Shown: positions 36,853 through 44,982 of the stretch, one piece after another
Numbering within the stretch: position 1 is the stretch's first letter
Layout of the letters: each line of letters begins with the position of its first letter
From: CBDAUN01 sp965214875
GTDB lineage: Bacteria; Pseudomonadota; Gammaproteobacteria; Arenicellales; JAJDZL01
Length of the DNA stretch: 64,000 bases
Assembly: GCA_965214875.1 (NCBI GenBank)
Contig: OZ243980.1
Span: 620,001-684,000 of the forward strand
Direction of reading: 5' to 3'
Program-made: the position numbers and the translations under genes
The notes under the pieces: generated by a model
Told to the model about the DNA's origin: nothing
The model's database searches: none
What the model saw: only the letters and a program-made list of their open reading frames with translations

Positions 36853-37986
36853 GTGAGCACCATTCATCCAAATCCGCGGGTTAAAGCATCGGCATATTAC
36901 GAAGCGACTATCGCAAGCGGTGTCACTGAATTCACCACCTATAACCAGATGCTTTTGCCGGTCTCCTATGGAGACCCTGAGGGCGAGTACTGGAGCTTGA
37001 AGAACAATGCCTGTCTTTGGGATGTCGGCTGCCAGCGGCAAATTCAGCTCAAAGGTCCCGATGCCGGACGGCTGGCTCAAATCTTGTGCACGCGCGACTT
37101 GAGCGAAATTCGCTATGGCATGGGCAAATACGTTGCGCTTTGCAACCATGCGGGGACGTTGATCAATGACCCTATTGTTTTGATGCTTGACACAGATCTT
37201 TATTGGCTGTCGATCTCTGATTCAAATATCCTTTTTTGGGCGCGTGCGATCTGCTCAGAACGCAAGCTCGATGTCGAAGTCACTGAGCTGGATGTTGCGC
37301 CGCTTGCAATCCAAGGTCCAAAGGCGAAAGACGTTGTCGCCTCAGTGCTTGGATCATCGATTGATGCAATGCGCTGCTTTGCCTTTCAACAAACCAGTAT
37401 CGAGGGAATTCCGATACTGGTTAGCCGCTCCGGATATTCAAAGCAGGGCGGTTTTGAGTTTTATTTGCTTGACCCCGGCCGCGGTACAGAGCTTTGGAAT
37501 ATTGTGCAGGAGGCTGGCCAGCCATGGGATATGCGTCCAGGTGCTCCGAATCATCCGGAACGGGTGGAGTCGGGGTTGCTTAGCTGTGGTGCGGATAACG
37601 ATGACCAGACCAATCCGTTCGAGGTTCGGCTTGGCAGATTTATCAATCTTGAACTGCCCGACGAAGTGGTCGGGATGGCGGCATTGAGACGAATTCATGC
37701 CGATGGCATCAAGCGGCGGCAGCTTGGTATAAAGGTTTCAGGAGTAGGGCCGATGGGCCGCAATCGGCATTGGATGCCAATGTTTCGGCAAGGGATTCGT
37801 GTCGGAGATGCAACGACCGTGGTCTGGTCCTGGGGACTGTGCTGCAACATTGGGCTCGCTCTGGTTGATTCTGAAATCGCTGTTGGAACTGAAGTTGAAG
37901 TCGAAACAAATAGCAAGCTGATCAATGCTCGTCTGGTCGATTTGCCATTTCGCCATCTTGAAAGCCGACAATCAAAAGCGATTTGA
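36853..37986 (+). CDS. dmdA: DmdA-like aminomethyltransferase (probable DMSP demethylase)
   Basis: A GcvT-fold, tetrahydrofolate-dependent protein of 377 residues with a GTG start. Segments VTEFTTYNQMLLP, YWLSISDSNILFWA, LAIQGPKAKD, SGYSKQGGFE and GAPNHPERVESGLLS closely follow DmdA, which removes a methyl group from dimethylsulfoniopropionate to methylmercaptopropionate. A related demethylase of another methylated substrate is the main alternative. dmdB-D are not adjacent. The defence operon follows 88 bases downstream with its own promoter. Confidence 0.7.
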   Translation: MSTIHPNPRVKASAYYEATIASGVTEFTTYNQMLLPVSYGDPEGEYWSLKNNACLWDVGCQRQIQLKGPDAGRLAQILCTRDLSEIRYGMGKYVALCNHAGTLINDPIVLMLDTDLYWLSISDSNILFWARAICSERKLDVEVTELDVAPLAIQGPKAKDVVASVLGSSIDAMRCFAFQQTSIEGIPILVSRSGYSKQGGFEFYLLDPGRGTELWNIVQEAGQPWDMRPGAPNHPERVESGLLSCGADNDDQTNPFEVRLGRFINLELPDEVVGMAALRRIHADGIKRRQLGIKVSGVGPMGRNRHWMPMFRQGIRVGDATTVVWSWGLCCNIGLALVDSEIAVGTEVEVETNSKLINARLVDLPFRHLESRQSKAI

Positions 37987-38003
37987 GCTTTTCGCTGTCT
38001 GTC

Positions 38004-38069
38004 TTGACTTTTACCGTCTTGGAATAATAAAACAGTAGCAACCCAAACTTTGCTCATTTTCAATAGGAG
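38004..38069 (+). promoter_or_regulatory. Candidate promoter and RBS of the nuclease-helicase operon
   Basis: TTGACT (38004-38009), 15 bases, TAATAA (38025-38030) fit a sigma70 promoter with a short spacer. AGGAG (38065-38069) lies five bases before the ATG at 38075. Confidence 0.45.
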
Positions 38070-38074
38070 CATAC

Positions 38075-38872
38075 ATGACAGTTAGTGCTGGAAGTGTCGT
38101 CTATAGATTCGGGGAACATTCCTGTTCGGTGGTTGGCTTGCGGTGGTCGGATGATGAGTTGAGCAACGCACTTCATGCGCAAGTCGCAACAAACCTCTTC
38201 GATGACGAAGGCAAATCGGAAATTATGCAAATCCTCGTAGCATCTCGGGAAACACAATTTGTTAACGATGAGATTAGCCGCATACTGAAAGATGCGCATC
38301 ACATTGAGCAATGGCGCGTGGGTGAAGCAATAGCGCAAACATATCTTACTGATCATCGGTCATGTGAATTCCCATGGCCTGTCGGGCGAGACGAAAAAAG
38401 GCCTGGTTCCAGCATGCCTGGTGCTGATCTGGTTGGAATTGGAAATGATGACAGCGGGGAGTGTCTAGTTTTCGGCGAGGTCAAGACATCCAGTCAAAAT
38501 ACCTACCCTCCAAGCGTGATGCACGGCCGCACCGGCCTGAAGAAGCAGCTTGAAAGTCTGTGTAGCGATGAATCAATTCGAGACGGTCTTGTCAAGTATC
38601 TTGGTCACCGAGCAGTTTCGTCATCTTGGGAGACACGTTTCAAGCGAGCGGTGGCAAGGTATATGAAGAGCTCATCTGACATTCAACTCTATGGATATCT
38701 AATTCGAGATGTGGAGCCACGAGTAGATGACTTGAAGGTCCGTGTTTGCAAACTGTGTGCTATTCGCCCATCTGAAATGCGTATCGAACTACTTGCACTA
38801 TACTTGCCAAGTGGGAGTTTGCGCAACGCTGGCAAGGAGATCGTCTCTCACCGAAAGATGGGGCGCAAATGA
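38075..38872 (+). CDS. HamA/DUF1837-like PD-(D/E)xK protein (putative anti-phage effector)
   Basis: A 265-residue protein with a PD-(D/E)xK-type core: E84 in the WRVGEAIAQ helix, D118 in GADLVGI and E135-V-K137 in VFGEVKTSS. The order and its position directly before a Ski2-like helicase match HamA-HamB (Hachiman) and AbpA-AbpB, where a DUF1837 nuclease acts with a helicase to degrade DNA on phage infection. Sequence identity to HamA cannot be tested here, so the family is inferred from motif and context. Its stop overlaps the helicase start (ATGA). Confidence 0.65.
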   Translation: MTVSAGSVVYRFGEHSCSVVGLRWSDDELSNALHAQVATNLFDDEGKSEIMQILVASRETQFVNDEISRILKDAHHIEQWRVGEAIAQTYLTDHRSCEFPWPVGRDEKRPGSSMPGADLVGIGNDDSGECLVFGEVKTSSQNTYPPSVMHGRTGLKKQLESLCSDESIRDGLVKYLGHRAVSSSWETRFKRAVARYMKSSSDIQLYGYLIRDVEPRVDDLKVRVCKLCAIRPSEMRIELLALYLPSGSLRNAGKEIVSHRKMGRK

Positions 38873-41800
38873 CGCTGTCGATCGAAAAATTAAGCGCATT
38901 AAACGAACACTGGGCGGTTGCGGCTATTGGTTCGAGCGACCTTGAATGTGCAAATAAATTGATTCATCAAACTTTGGCGCATCAAGCAGTCGGAAAGCAG
39001 ATTAGATTTTCCTTTGCCGAAAGTCCGCAAGATGAATCTGTTCTCAAGCGAGTGGCTCTTGCGTTTGAACTGGCCGCTATTGAAGGGCTTGAAGAACTCA
39101 GCCGTCCTTCTGGAAACAATTCGATTCTTCGAGACCAGGCGATCGCCGGTTCATTCAGGGCTTTTGAAATTCAACGGCTTTTCCCTGTCCCGTTGAGCAC
39201 GCGAAGTCGTTTGTTTTTCGTGCTTCAACTCTCAGCTATCGCTTATTGCGGAGATCGCTGGTCTGATTTGCGACGCTGGTATCGAGAAAATGAGAAAGCG
39301 TTAATTGCACCAAGTGTTGCTGGCGAAAAATGGGATTGTCGACTTTTGTACAGATTGTTTGATTGCTGGGTCAGACTGTTTCGTAAGCAAGGCTGGGACG
39401 ATCTAGATCGTGTGCGCGAGATCATTTCTGGTTTACGAAACGATCAGAAAGAGCACGAAGAAGGTTGTCTGAAAAATGGCTCAGATGAAGTGGACAGGGC
39501 AATCGCTTTTCGACTAGCTATGCTCTATAACTGGGCAAAAGCAACGGAAACTATTGCCAAATACATGCTGCAAGGAGAGCCTAGTAATCCATTCGGCATT
39601 CTGGATAAGCACTTTGAGGCAGGAATCAAATCTGCAGCAGCATCGGGAGATGCCCAACACGAGGTGTTGCTTCGTTGGCTTCATGCAGCTTCTCGGGTCA
39701 TGGTCACGAACTCGCTTTGGTGGGCAATGCGCTCGGTGAATTCCCGCACCACAGATTTCGTTAAATCTCTTGCGTACCGTACACACCACGCAATGTTCGA
39801 ACTTCTTCCACCGCAACGTGCGGCCTTATTAGAACAGGGTTTGCTTGACCAAGCGAAAACCGCAGTTGTTGTGGACATGCCTACCTCAGCTGGGAAAACA
39901 CTGCTTGCTCAATTTCGAGTTCTTCAGGCACTGAATCAATTTCGGGACGATGAAGGATGGGTCGTCTACGTAGCGCCAACTCGGGCGCTGTGCGCTCAGA
40001 TTACTCGACGCTTGCGAACAGATTTTGAACCAATCGGCTTGCGTGTTGAACAGTTAACCTCGGCAATAGATATCGATACATTTGAGGAATATCTGCTTGC
40101 CACGACAGATGACTGCTTTAATATTTTAGTCGCCACCCCCGAAAAATTGTCGATGGTAATCCGAAACAAGAAAGTAGATCGTCCACTTGCACTAGTGGTT
40201 ATGGACGAGGCTCATAATTTGGAAGCGGAGGGTAGAGGCTTGCGAATTGAGTTTTTGTTGGCAACAGTGAAACGCGATTGCCCATTGGCAAATTTCCTGT
40301 TGCTGATGCCCTATGTTGATAAGTCAGAGTCGATAGCACGCTGGTTAGCGCATGATATTAATGCGGGGCATGCGATCAGTCTGAGTTCAGCTCCTTGGAG
40401 ACCAAATGAGCGAATTATTGGTCTTTACCGTGCTGTTGCCAACGAAAGCGTCCGCGCTGGTTGGCATCTTGAGTTTGAGACACTGACTACGACTGAAAAG
40501 ACACTGCCTCTTGATGGAACGCATCGTGTGGGAAAGATAAAGCCCATTGATGTGCCAAGAAGCAAAGTGATTGCTAAAGGTGCTCAAACAGGATTGGGAT
40601 TGCAAACAGCGGCGATAAGTTCTGTAGTATCAGCGCGAGGCACAAGCATCGCAGTAGCAAATAGAATTCAAACCGTATGGAATATGGCACAAGAAGCAGC
40701 ACGCAACCTGCCGGATTTAGCAGAAGTTTCGCCGGATATCAGATTGGTGCAAAACTTCCTGCGGACCGAGATTAGTCCAAACTTCAGACTGATTGAAATG
40801 CTCGAAAAAGGGGTTGGTGTGCATCATGCAGGCTTATCCGATGATGTCCGCGCACTTATGGAGTGGCTTGCCGAGACGAACAGTCTAAAAATGATATGCG
40901 CTACATCAACCATCGCTCAAGGCATTAATTTTCCTGTTTCATCGGTTTTTCTGTCCTCTCGCTTTGTGCCGCAAAGAAATTATTCGGTAGAAATCTCACC
41001 GCGCGATTTTTGGAACTTGGTTGGACGTGCGGGGCGGATCGATCACGATAGCGTTGGCGTGGTAGGTCTGGCGGAAGGAAATAAACGCAATGAACAAATC
41101 GATTTTGTAAGTCGTAATACGGGATCGCTTGCATCTCGTTTGGTGGTGCTGATTCGCGAGTTGGCGGATCAGGGAAATCTATCAGAGTTGTCAGAGGTAC
41201 TCTGGAAAGATCAATGGGAAGATTTTAGATGCTATATCACGCACTTGTGGAATGAGAAGAAAAATCTAGATGCGATGCTAGCCGATTCTGAGCAAATTCT
41301 GCGACAAACATATGGCTACAACTTGTTGAGGAATGATCCCGATCAGGTTAATCTGGCCGATGCCCTTTTGCATGCGACACGCAAATATGCATACGAGCTA
41401 GCTGATATGCAAACAGGCACATCTGAACTAGCAGATTCCACTGGATTTTCACCAGAAAGTGTTCAAGCAGCGATAAAGGAACTGCGTAGCTTGGATCGAA
41501 TGCTTACCTACGCCGATTGGGCACCGGAGAGTCTATTTGGTAGTGCTGGCAGGATGGGAGATTTGTACGGTGTAATGTTGAAACTTCCTCAATTCAAGAA
41601 TGATCTGAGTGAATTAGGTGGCAAAGGGCTGGCCCATAACCGAATATCTGCGATCACTAAGGATTGGGTGAACGGTAAGCGGATAGACACGATCGCAAAG
41701 GAATATTTTAGGTATGAGCGTGATGACGAAGCAGGCACTCGTGCACTGACAGATGCTTGCAGGGCGATTTATCGAACTATCGTTAGCAGTGGGACATGGG

Positions 41801-42147
41801 GAGTTTCGGCTCTAAGTCGCATGTCGGGACTAAACTTTCAGAAACTATCTGATATAGAAAAAAGGCGCATCAACGCTCTTCCGGCCATGATCTATCATGG
41901 AGTGAGGAGCGAGGACGCGGTATTGATGCGTATGAACTCCGCTCCCAGAAGTGCCTCTGAGAATCTGGGCAAGCTTTACAGGGAATTTGCGAATGATGAC
42001 GAGAGCCGCTACTCTGTAGGAAAAGCACGGAACTTTCTCAAAGAATTAAATGCAGATGACTGGCATGATGCCAGGCCGCAAAACGCAACACTATCAGGAG
42101 CCGACTATAAGCGAGTATGGGAAGTGCTATCAGGTGAGCCGGATTAA
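38869..42147 (+). CDS. Ski2-like DEAD/DEAH helicase, HamB-like
   Basis: A 1092-residue SF2 helicase. An N-terminal helical region of about 300 residues is followed by motif I MPTSAGKT (337-344), VAPTRALC (Ia), DEAH (446-449), HHAGLSDD, the ATSTIAQGINFP motif V and NLVGRAGRID (motif VI), characteristic of Ski2-like enzymes. The C-terminal part is helical. It overlaps the upstream nuclease gene by four bases and is followed nine bases later by a NERD/helicase gene. Role inferred: DNA-sensing partner of the nuclease in defence. Confidence 0.8.
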   Translation: MTLSIEKLSALNEHWAVAAIGSSDLECANKLIHQTLAHQAVGKQIRFSFAESPQDESVLKRVALAFELAAIEGLEELSRPSGNNSILRDQAIAGSFRAFEIQRLFPVPLSTRSRLFFVLQLSAIAYCGDRWSDLRRWYRENEKALIAPSVAGEKWDCRLLYRLFDCWVRLFRKQGWDDLDRVREIISGLRNDQKEHEEGCLKNGSDEVDRAIAFRLAMLYNWAKATETIAKYMLQGEPSNPFGILDKHFEAGIKSAAASGDAQHEVLLRWLHAASRVMVTNSLWWAMRSVNSRTTDFVKSLAYRTHHAMFELLPPQRAALLEQGLLDQAKTAVVVDMPTSAGKTLLAQFRVLQALNQFRDDEGWVVYVAPTRALCAQITRRLRTDFEPIGLRVEQLTSAIDIDTFEEYLLATTDDCFNILVATPEKLSMVIRNKKVDRPLALVVMDEAHNLEAEGRGLRIEFLLATVKRDCPLANFLLLMPYVDKSESIARWLAHDINAGHAISLSSAPWRPNERIIGLYRAVANESVRAGWHLEFETLTTTEKTLPLDGTHRVGKIKPIDVPRSKVIAKGAQTGLGLQTAAISSVVSARGTSIAVANRIQTVWNMAQEAARNLPDLAEVSPDIRLVQNFLRTEISPNFRLIEMLEKGVGVHHAGLSDDVRALMEWLAETNSLKMICATSTIAQGINFPVSSVFLSSRFVPQRNYSVEISPRDFWNLVGRAGRIDHDSVGVVGLAEGNKRNEQIDFVSRNTGSLASRLVVLIRELADQGNLSELSEVLWKDQWEDFRCYITHLWNEKKNLDAMLADSEQILRQTYGYNLLRNDPDQVNLADALLHATRKYAYELADMQTGTSELADSTGFSPESVQAAIKELRSLDRMLTYADWAPESLFGSAGRMGDLYGVMLKLPQFKNDLSELGGKGLAHNRISAITKDWVNGKRIDTIAKEYFRYERDDEAGTRALTDACRAIYRTIVSSGTWGVSALSRMSGLNFQKLSDIEKRRINALPAMIYHGVRSEDAVLMRMNSAPRSASENLGKLYREFANDDESRYSVGKARNFLKELNADDWHDARPQNATLSGADYKRVWEVLSGEPD

Positions 42148-42156
42148 TTTATAGCA

Positions 42157-43833
42157 ATGCCCCGACTTATTCCATCTACCAATCCTTCGGAAATCTCCAA
42201 CAGCAGCGAGCGAAAAGTTGCTCAAGCTCTCGTTGACCAGTTGCCATCGCATGTCATCGTTGTTCACAGTTTCAATTGGCTTGGCAAAAATCGGCACGAA
42301 ACTTTCATAGAAGGCGAATGCGACTTTATCATCATCGACGAAAAACGCGGTCTGCTGTTTGTGGAGGTAAAGGGCGGGATACTTAGATTCGACGAAACAT
42401 CTGGAGAGTGGCTGCGCCATCTTTCCGGCGGCCGTGTGAGCGCGATAAAAAATCCGACTGAGCAAGCGACCCGAAGCATGCATGAAATCGTGCGGGTGAT
42501 CAAGCAGAAGATCGACTGTGAAGACATGCCTTGCACCTATGGTTTTGCAGTTGCGTTTCCCGACGGAAATTTTTCCGGCACTGCTCCGGTTAATCTTCCC
42601 GTTGAATTGATCATTGATGCGTCGAAGCTTAGTCGAGTGGCCAAAGCACTTTCAACCATATTCGGGAGATTCGCACGACCCGCGCACCGAGCCTTGACGA
42701 AAAATGAAATTGCAAAGATAACGCGCGCCCTGTTTCCGAAGTTTGAGATTCTTCCTGTCGCATGGAGAACTATCGAGCAGCAAGAGCAGGCTCTGCATCG
42801 CATGACAGAGGATCAGAAGTCCATTCTTGACACGCTGTCCATGCAAAATAGCGCGATTATCGAGGGCGGCGCCGGGACCGGCAAAACGCTGATTGCGATC
42901 GCCAAAGCGCAGCAAGTCGCCGGTTCAGGTAAACGGGTTCTGCTGCTGTGCTACAACCGACCGCTCAAGGAGTGGCTTGTCCGGGCTTTATCCGACGAGA
43001 ACGAAAATCTGGCGGTAAACAACTATCACGGATTGGTGCACGATGCATGCCAGCGTGCGGGACTCGAATTCATCTCCGAAAAGCGTCGAACTGATCAAGA
43101 TTTCTGGAACAATGAAGCGCCGGCTAAATTGATGGACGCATATGACAGGCTGCCTCTGTCAGAGAAGTTCGACGCAGTAATTGTTGATGAAGGGCAAGAT
43201 TTTCGCGAACTTTGGTGGCTGAGCCTTGAGTCGGTTTTCCGAAATGCGGGGCAAAAAGACTGCTTCTACATTTTTGCGGACCCGAACCAGAACCTGTACA
43301 TGGACGAGTTGAGCCTGCCGCAGGAATTGCTGAATAGCAGATACGGATTGTCTACAGTATGCCGCAATACCAAACGAATCGCCGACCACTGTGCCGAGCT
43401 CATCGGTGCTGAATCGCGCACCAGGCTGAACGCTCCGAAGGGGGAGCATCCGGCGGTTCGGCAATTTGAGACCATGTCGGACGCATTGGATGAGGTTCGA
43501 AGCCGCGTGAGAAAATTGTGCACTTCGACACAAGGCGGGCTGAGTCTCTCGCAAGTCGCTGTTCTGGCACCAAGAAAGACCGAGAGCCTATGGCCTTCAA
43601 GATTCGGCAAGGAGATTCCGGCAACGCAGAGCATTGACTCGTGGCGAGGCAATCGCGGTGTGCTGGTTGCGACGCCGCATCAATTCAAAGGACTTGAAGT
43701 GGATGTGGTTTTTGTCATCACGAAACCGCTGGACGGTAGCGACTCAAGAACCATGACTGAAAACTACGTCGCCCGATCAAGAGCGAAACACATGCTCTTT
43801 GTGATTGAGGTTGCGGAGCTGGGTGCTTGGTGA
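42157..43833 (+). CDS. NERD-domain UvrD-like helicase
   Basis: A 558-residue protein. The N-terminal NERD nuclease-related domain has D56 in GECDFII and E70-V-K72 in FVEVKGG. A UvrD/SF1-like helicase follows with Walker A GGAGTGKT (237-244), DEGQD (344-348), VCRNTKRIA, and the C-terminal motif ATPHQFKGLEVDVVFV with YVARSRAKHMLFV. It begins nine bases after the Ski2-like helicase and is probably co-transcribed with it. NERD-helicases occur in several defence contexts; this gene is not part of the standard two-gene Hachiman system. Confidence 0.8.
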   Translation: MPRLIPSTNPSEISNSSERKVAQALVDQLPSHVIVVHSFNWLGKNRHETFIEGECDFIIIDEKRGLLFVEVKGGILRFDETSGEWLRHLSGGRVSAIKNPTEQATRSMHEIVRVIKQKIDCEDMPCTYGFAVAFPDGNFSGTAPVNLPVELIIDASKLSRVAKALSTIFGRFARPAHRALTKNEIAKITRALFPKFEILPVAWRTIEQQEQALHRMTEDQKSILDTLSMQNSAIIEGGAGTGKTLIAIAKAQQVAGSGKRVLLLCYNRPLKEWLVRALSDENENLAVNNYHGLVHDACQRAGLEFISEKRRTDQDFWNNEAPAKLMDAYDRLPLSEKFDAVIVDEGQDFRELWWLSLESVFRNAGQKDCFYIFADPNQNLYMDELSLPQELLNSRYGLSTVCRNTKRIADHCAELIGAESRTRLNAPKGEHPAVRQFETMSDALDEVRSRVRKLCTSTQGGLSLSQVAVLAPRKTESLWPSRFGKEIPATQSIDSWRGNRGVLVATPHQFKGLEVDVVFVITKPLDGSDSRTMTENYVARSRAKHMLFVIEVAELGAW

Positions 43834-43860
43834 ATTTGGCTGGCTTGCCGCTTGAGGCCG

Positions 43861-44592
43861 CTATTTTGTTGGACTTGCGTACGCCTCGCTGATTTGCGGC
43901 ATTGTCGCTCGAATCCAGTCTTCGGCTTGTTGATTCAATTCTCTCGTTTTTTTTCCTTCCGGCATCAGCGGCGCACCGATTCGCACGGTGATCGTGCCTG
44001 GTCGTTTCGCAAATTCGCGCCGTCGCCAGAAGTCTCCCGCATTGTGAGCGACCGGGATGAGTGGAACATTTGCCCGACTGGCGAGCAGTGCGCCGCTGGC
44101 GTTGAATTTGCCGTGTTCGCCTGGTGCCGTTCTGGTCCCTTCCGGAAATAGCACCACCCACCTGCCGTGCTTGAGCACTTCCTGCCCTTGGGATACAACT
44201 TGCTGGAGCGCTTTGCGCGCACTGGCGCGATCGATGGCGATCGGGCGCGTCGCTGCAAGTCCCCATCCGAACAGCGGAATCCAAAGAAGCGAGCGTTTGA
44301 GCACCCAGGCTTGCGGCGGAAAAATCGTCTGAAACGCAAAGGTTTCCCACGCTGACTGGTGTTTAGAAAAAATCACCGAGGGTGTAGTCGGCAGATGCTC
44401 AGCACCTTCGACTTTATGAGACAATCCGCAGACTGCTCGCAACAGAAACACTACAGCATGGGCAAAGCCCCCGATCACTTTGGAGCGTGTGATTGCGGGC
44501 AATGGTATTGCCAGCATGCTGATCGGCCAAAACAGCACAAGTAGCACCGCGCAAAGGGTAAAGAAGATAGCAGCTCTAAGGCGGGGGATCAT
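43861..44592 (-). CDS. plsC: 1-acyl-sn-glycerol-3-phosphate acyltransferase (PlsC family)
   Basis: A membrane-bound lysophosphatidate acyltransferase that makes phosphatidic acid. It has N-terminal hydrophobic helices, the HX4(D/E) active-site motif as HQSAWE, and FPEGTR for substrate binding; VPLIPVAHNAG also fits. Length 243 is normal. The gene follows the glycyl-tRNA synthetase region, as plsC does in many gammaproteobacteria (glyQ-glyS-gmhB-plsC), but gmhB is absent. Confidence 0.9.
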   Translation of the reverse strand: MIPRLRAAIFFTLCAVLLVLFWPISMLAIPLPAITRSKVIGGFAHAVVFLLRAVCGLSHKVEGAEHLPTTPSVIFSKHQSAWETFAFQTIFPPQAWVLKRSLLWIPLFGWGLAATRPIAIDRASARKALQQVVSQGQEVLKHGRWVVLFPEGTRTAPGEHGKFNASGALLASRANVPLIPVAHNAGDFWRRREFAKRPGTITVRIGAPLMPEGKKTRELNQQAEDWIRATMPQISEAYASPTK

Positions 44593-44649
44593 TCAGCAGG
44601 CGATTGATGCGAGAGCGGGCGCATGACAGGCGCTGTACTTGGGGCAGCG

Positions 44650-44982
44650 TTAGTTCGAGCGAAAATCCGACACCCGCACCGTGCCGTCGATCATTCGCGC
44701 CTGGCGCTTGTCGATTTGCTCCATCTTTTTCCAGAATGCAGCATTGAGATCGAATTGCGCGGCAACCTGCGTGCCAATAAGCAAGATCAGAAGGTCGGCG
44801 CACTCTTCAGCCAATTGTTCAGTGCCTTTGCCTTTGGTCACTGCGGCAGATATCTCGCCCAGCTCCTCGCACATGAGCGCGACCCTGTACTTCAGATCTT
44901 CGCCGCCCTTATTGGAAAAATCATGCTTGCGGTGAAACGCTTCGACGGCTTCGACCATGCACTGATAGGAATCGTTGTTCAT
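44650..44982 (-). CDS. MazG-like nucleotide pyrophosphohydrolase
   Basis: A 110-residue all-alpha NTP pyrophosphohydrolase. The metal-binding motif is visible as EELGE followed by EECADLLILL (ExxE and ExxD). Such enzymes hydrolyse (d)NTPs to NMPs for pool control or house-cleaning. The start overlaps the stop of the fused glycyl-tRNA synthetase gene by four bases (ATGA), so the two are translationally coupled. Confidence 0.88.
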   Translation of the reverse strand: MNNDSYQCMVEAVEAFHRKHDFSNKGGEDLKYRVALMCEELGEISAAVTKGKGTEQLAEECADLLILLIGTQVAAQFDLNAAFWKKMEQIDKRQARMIDGTVRVSDFRSN

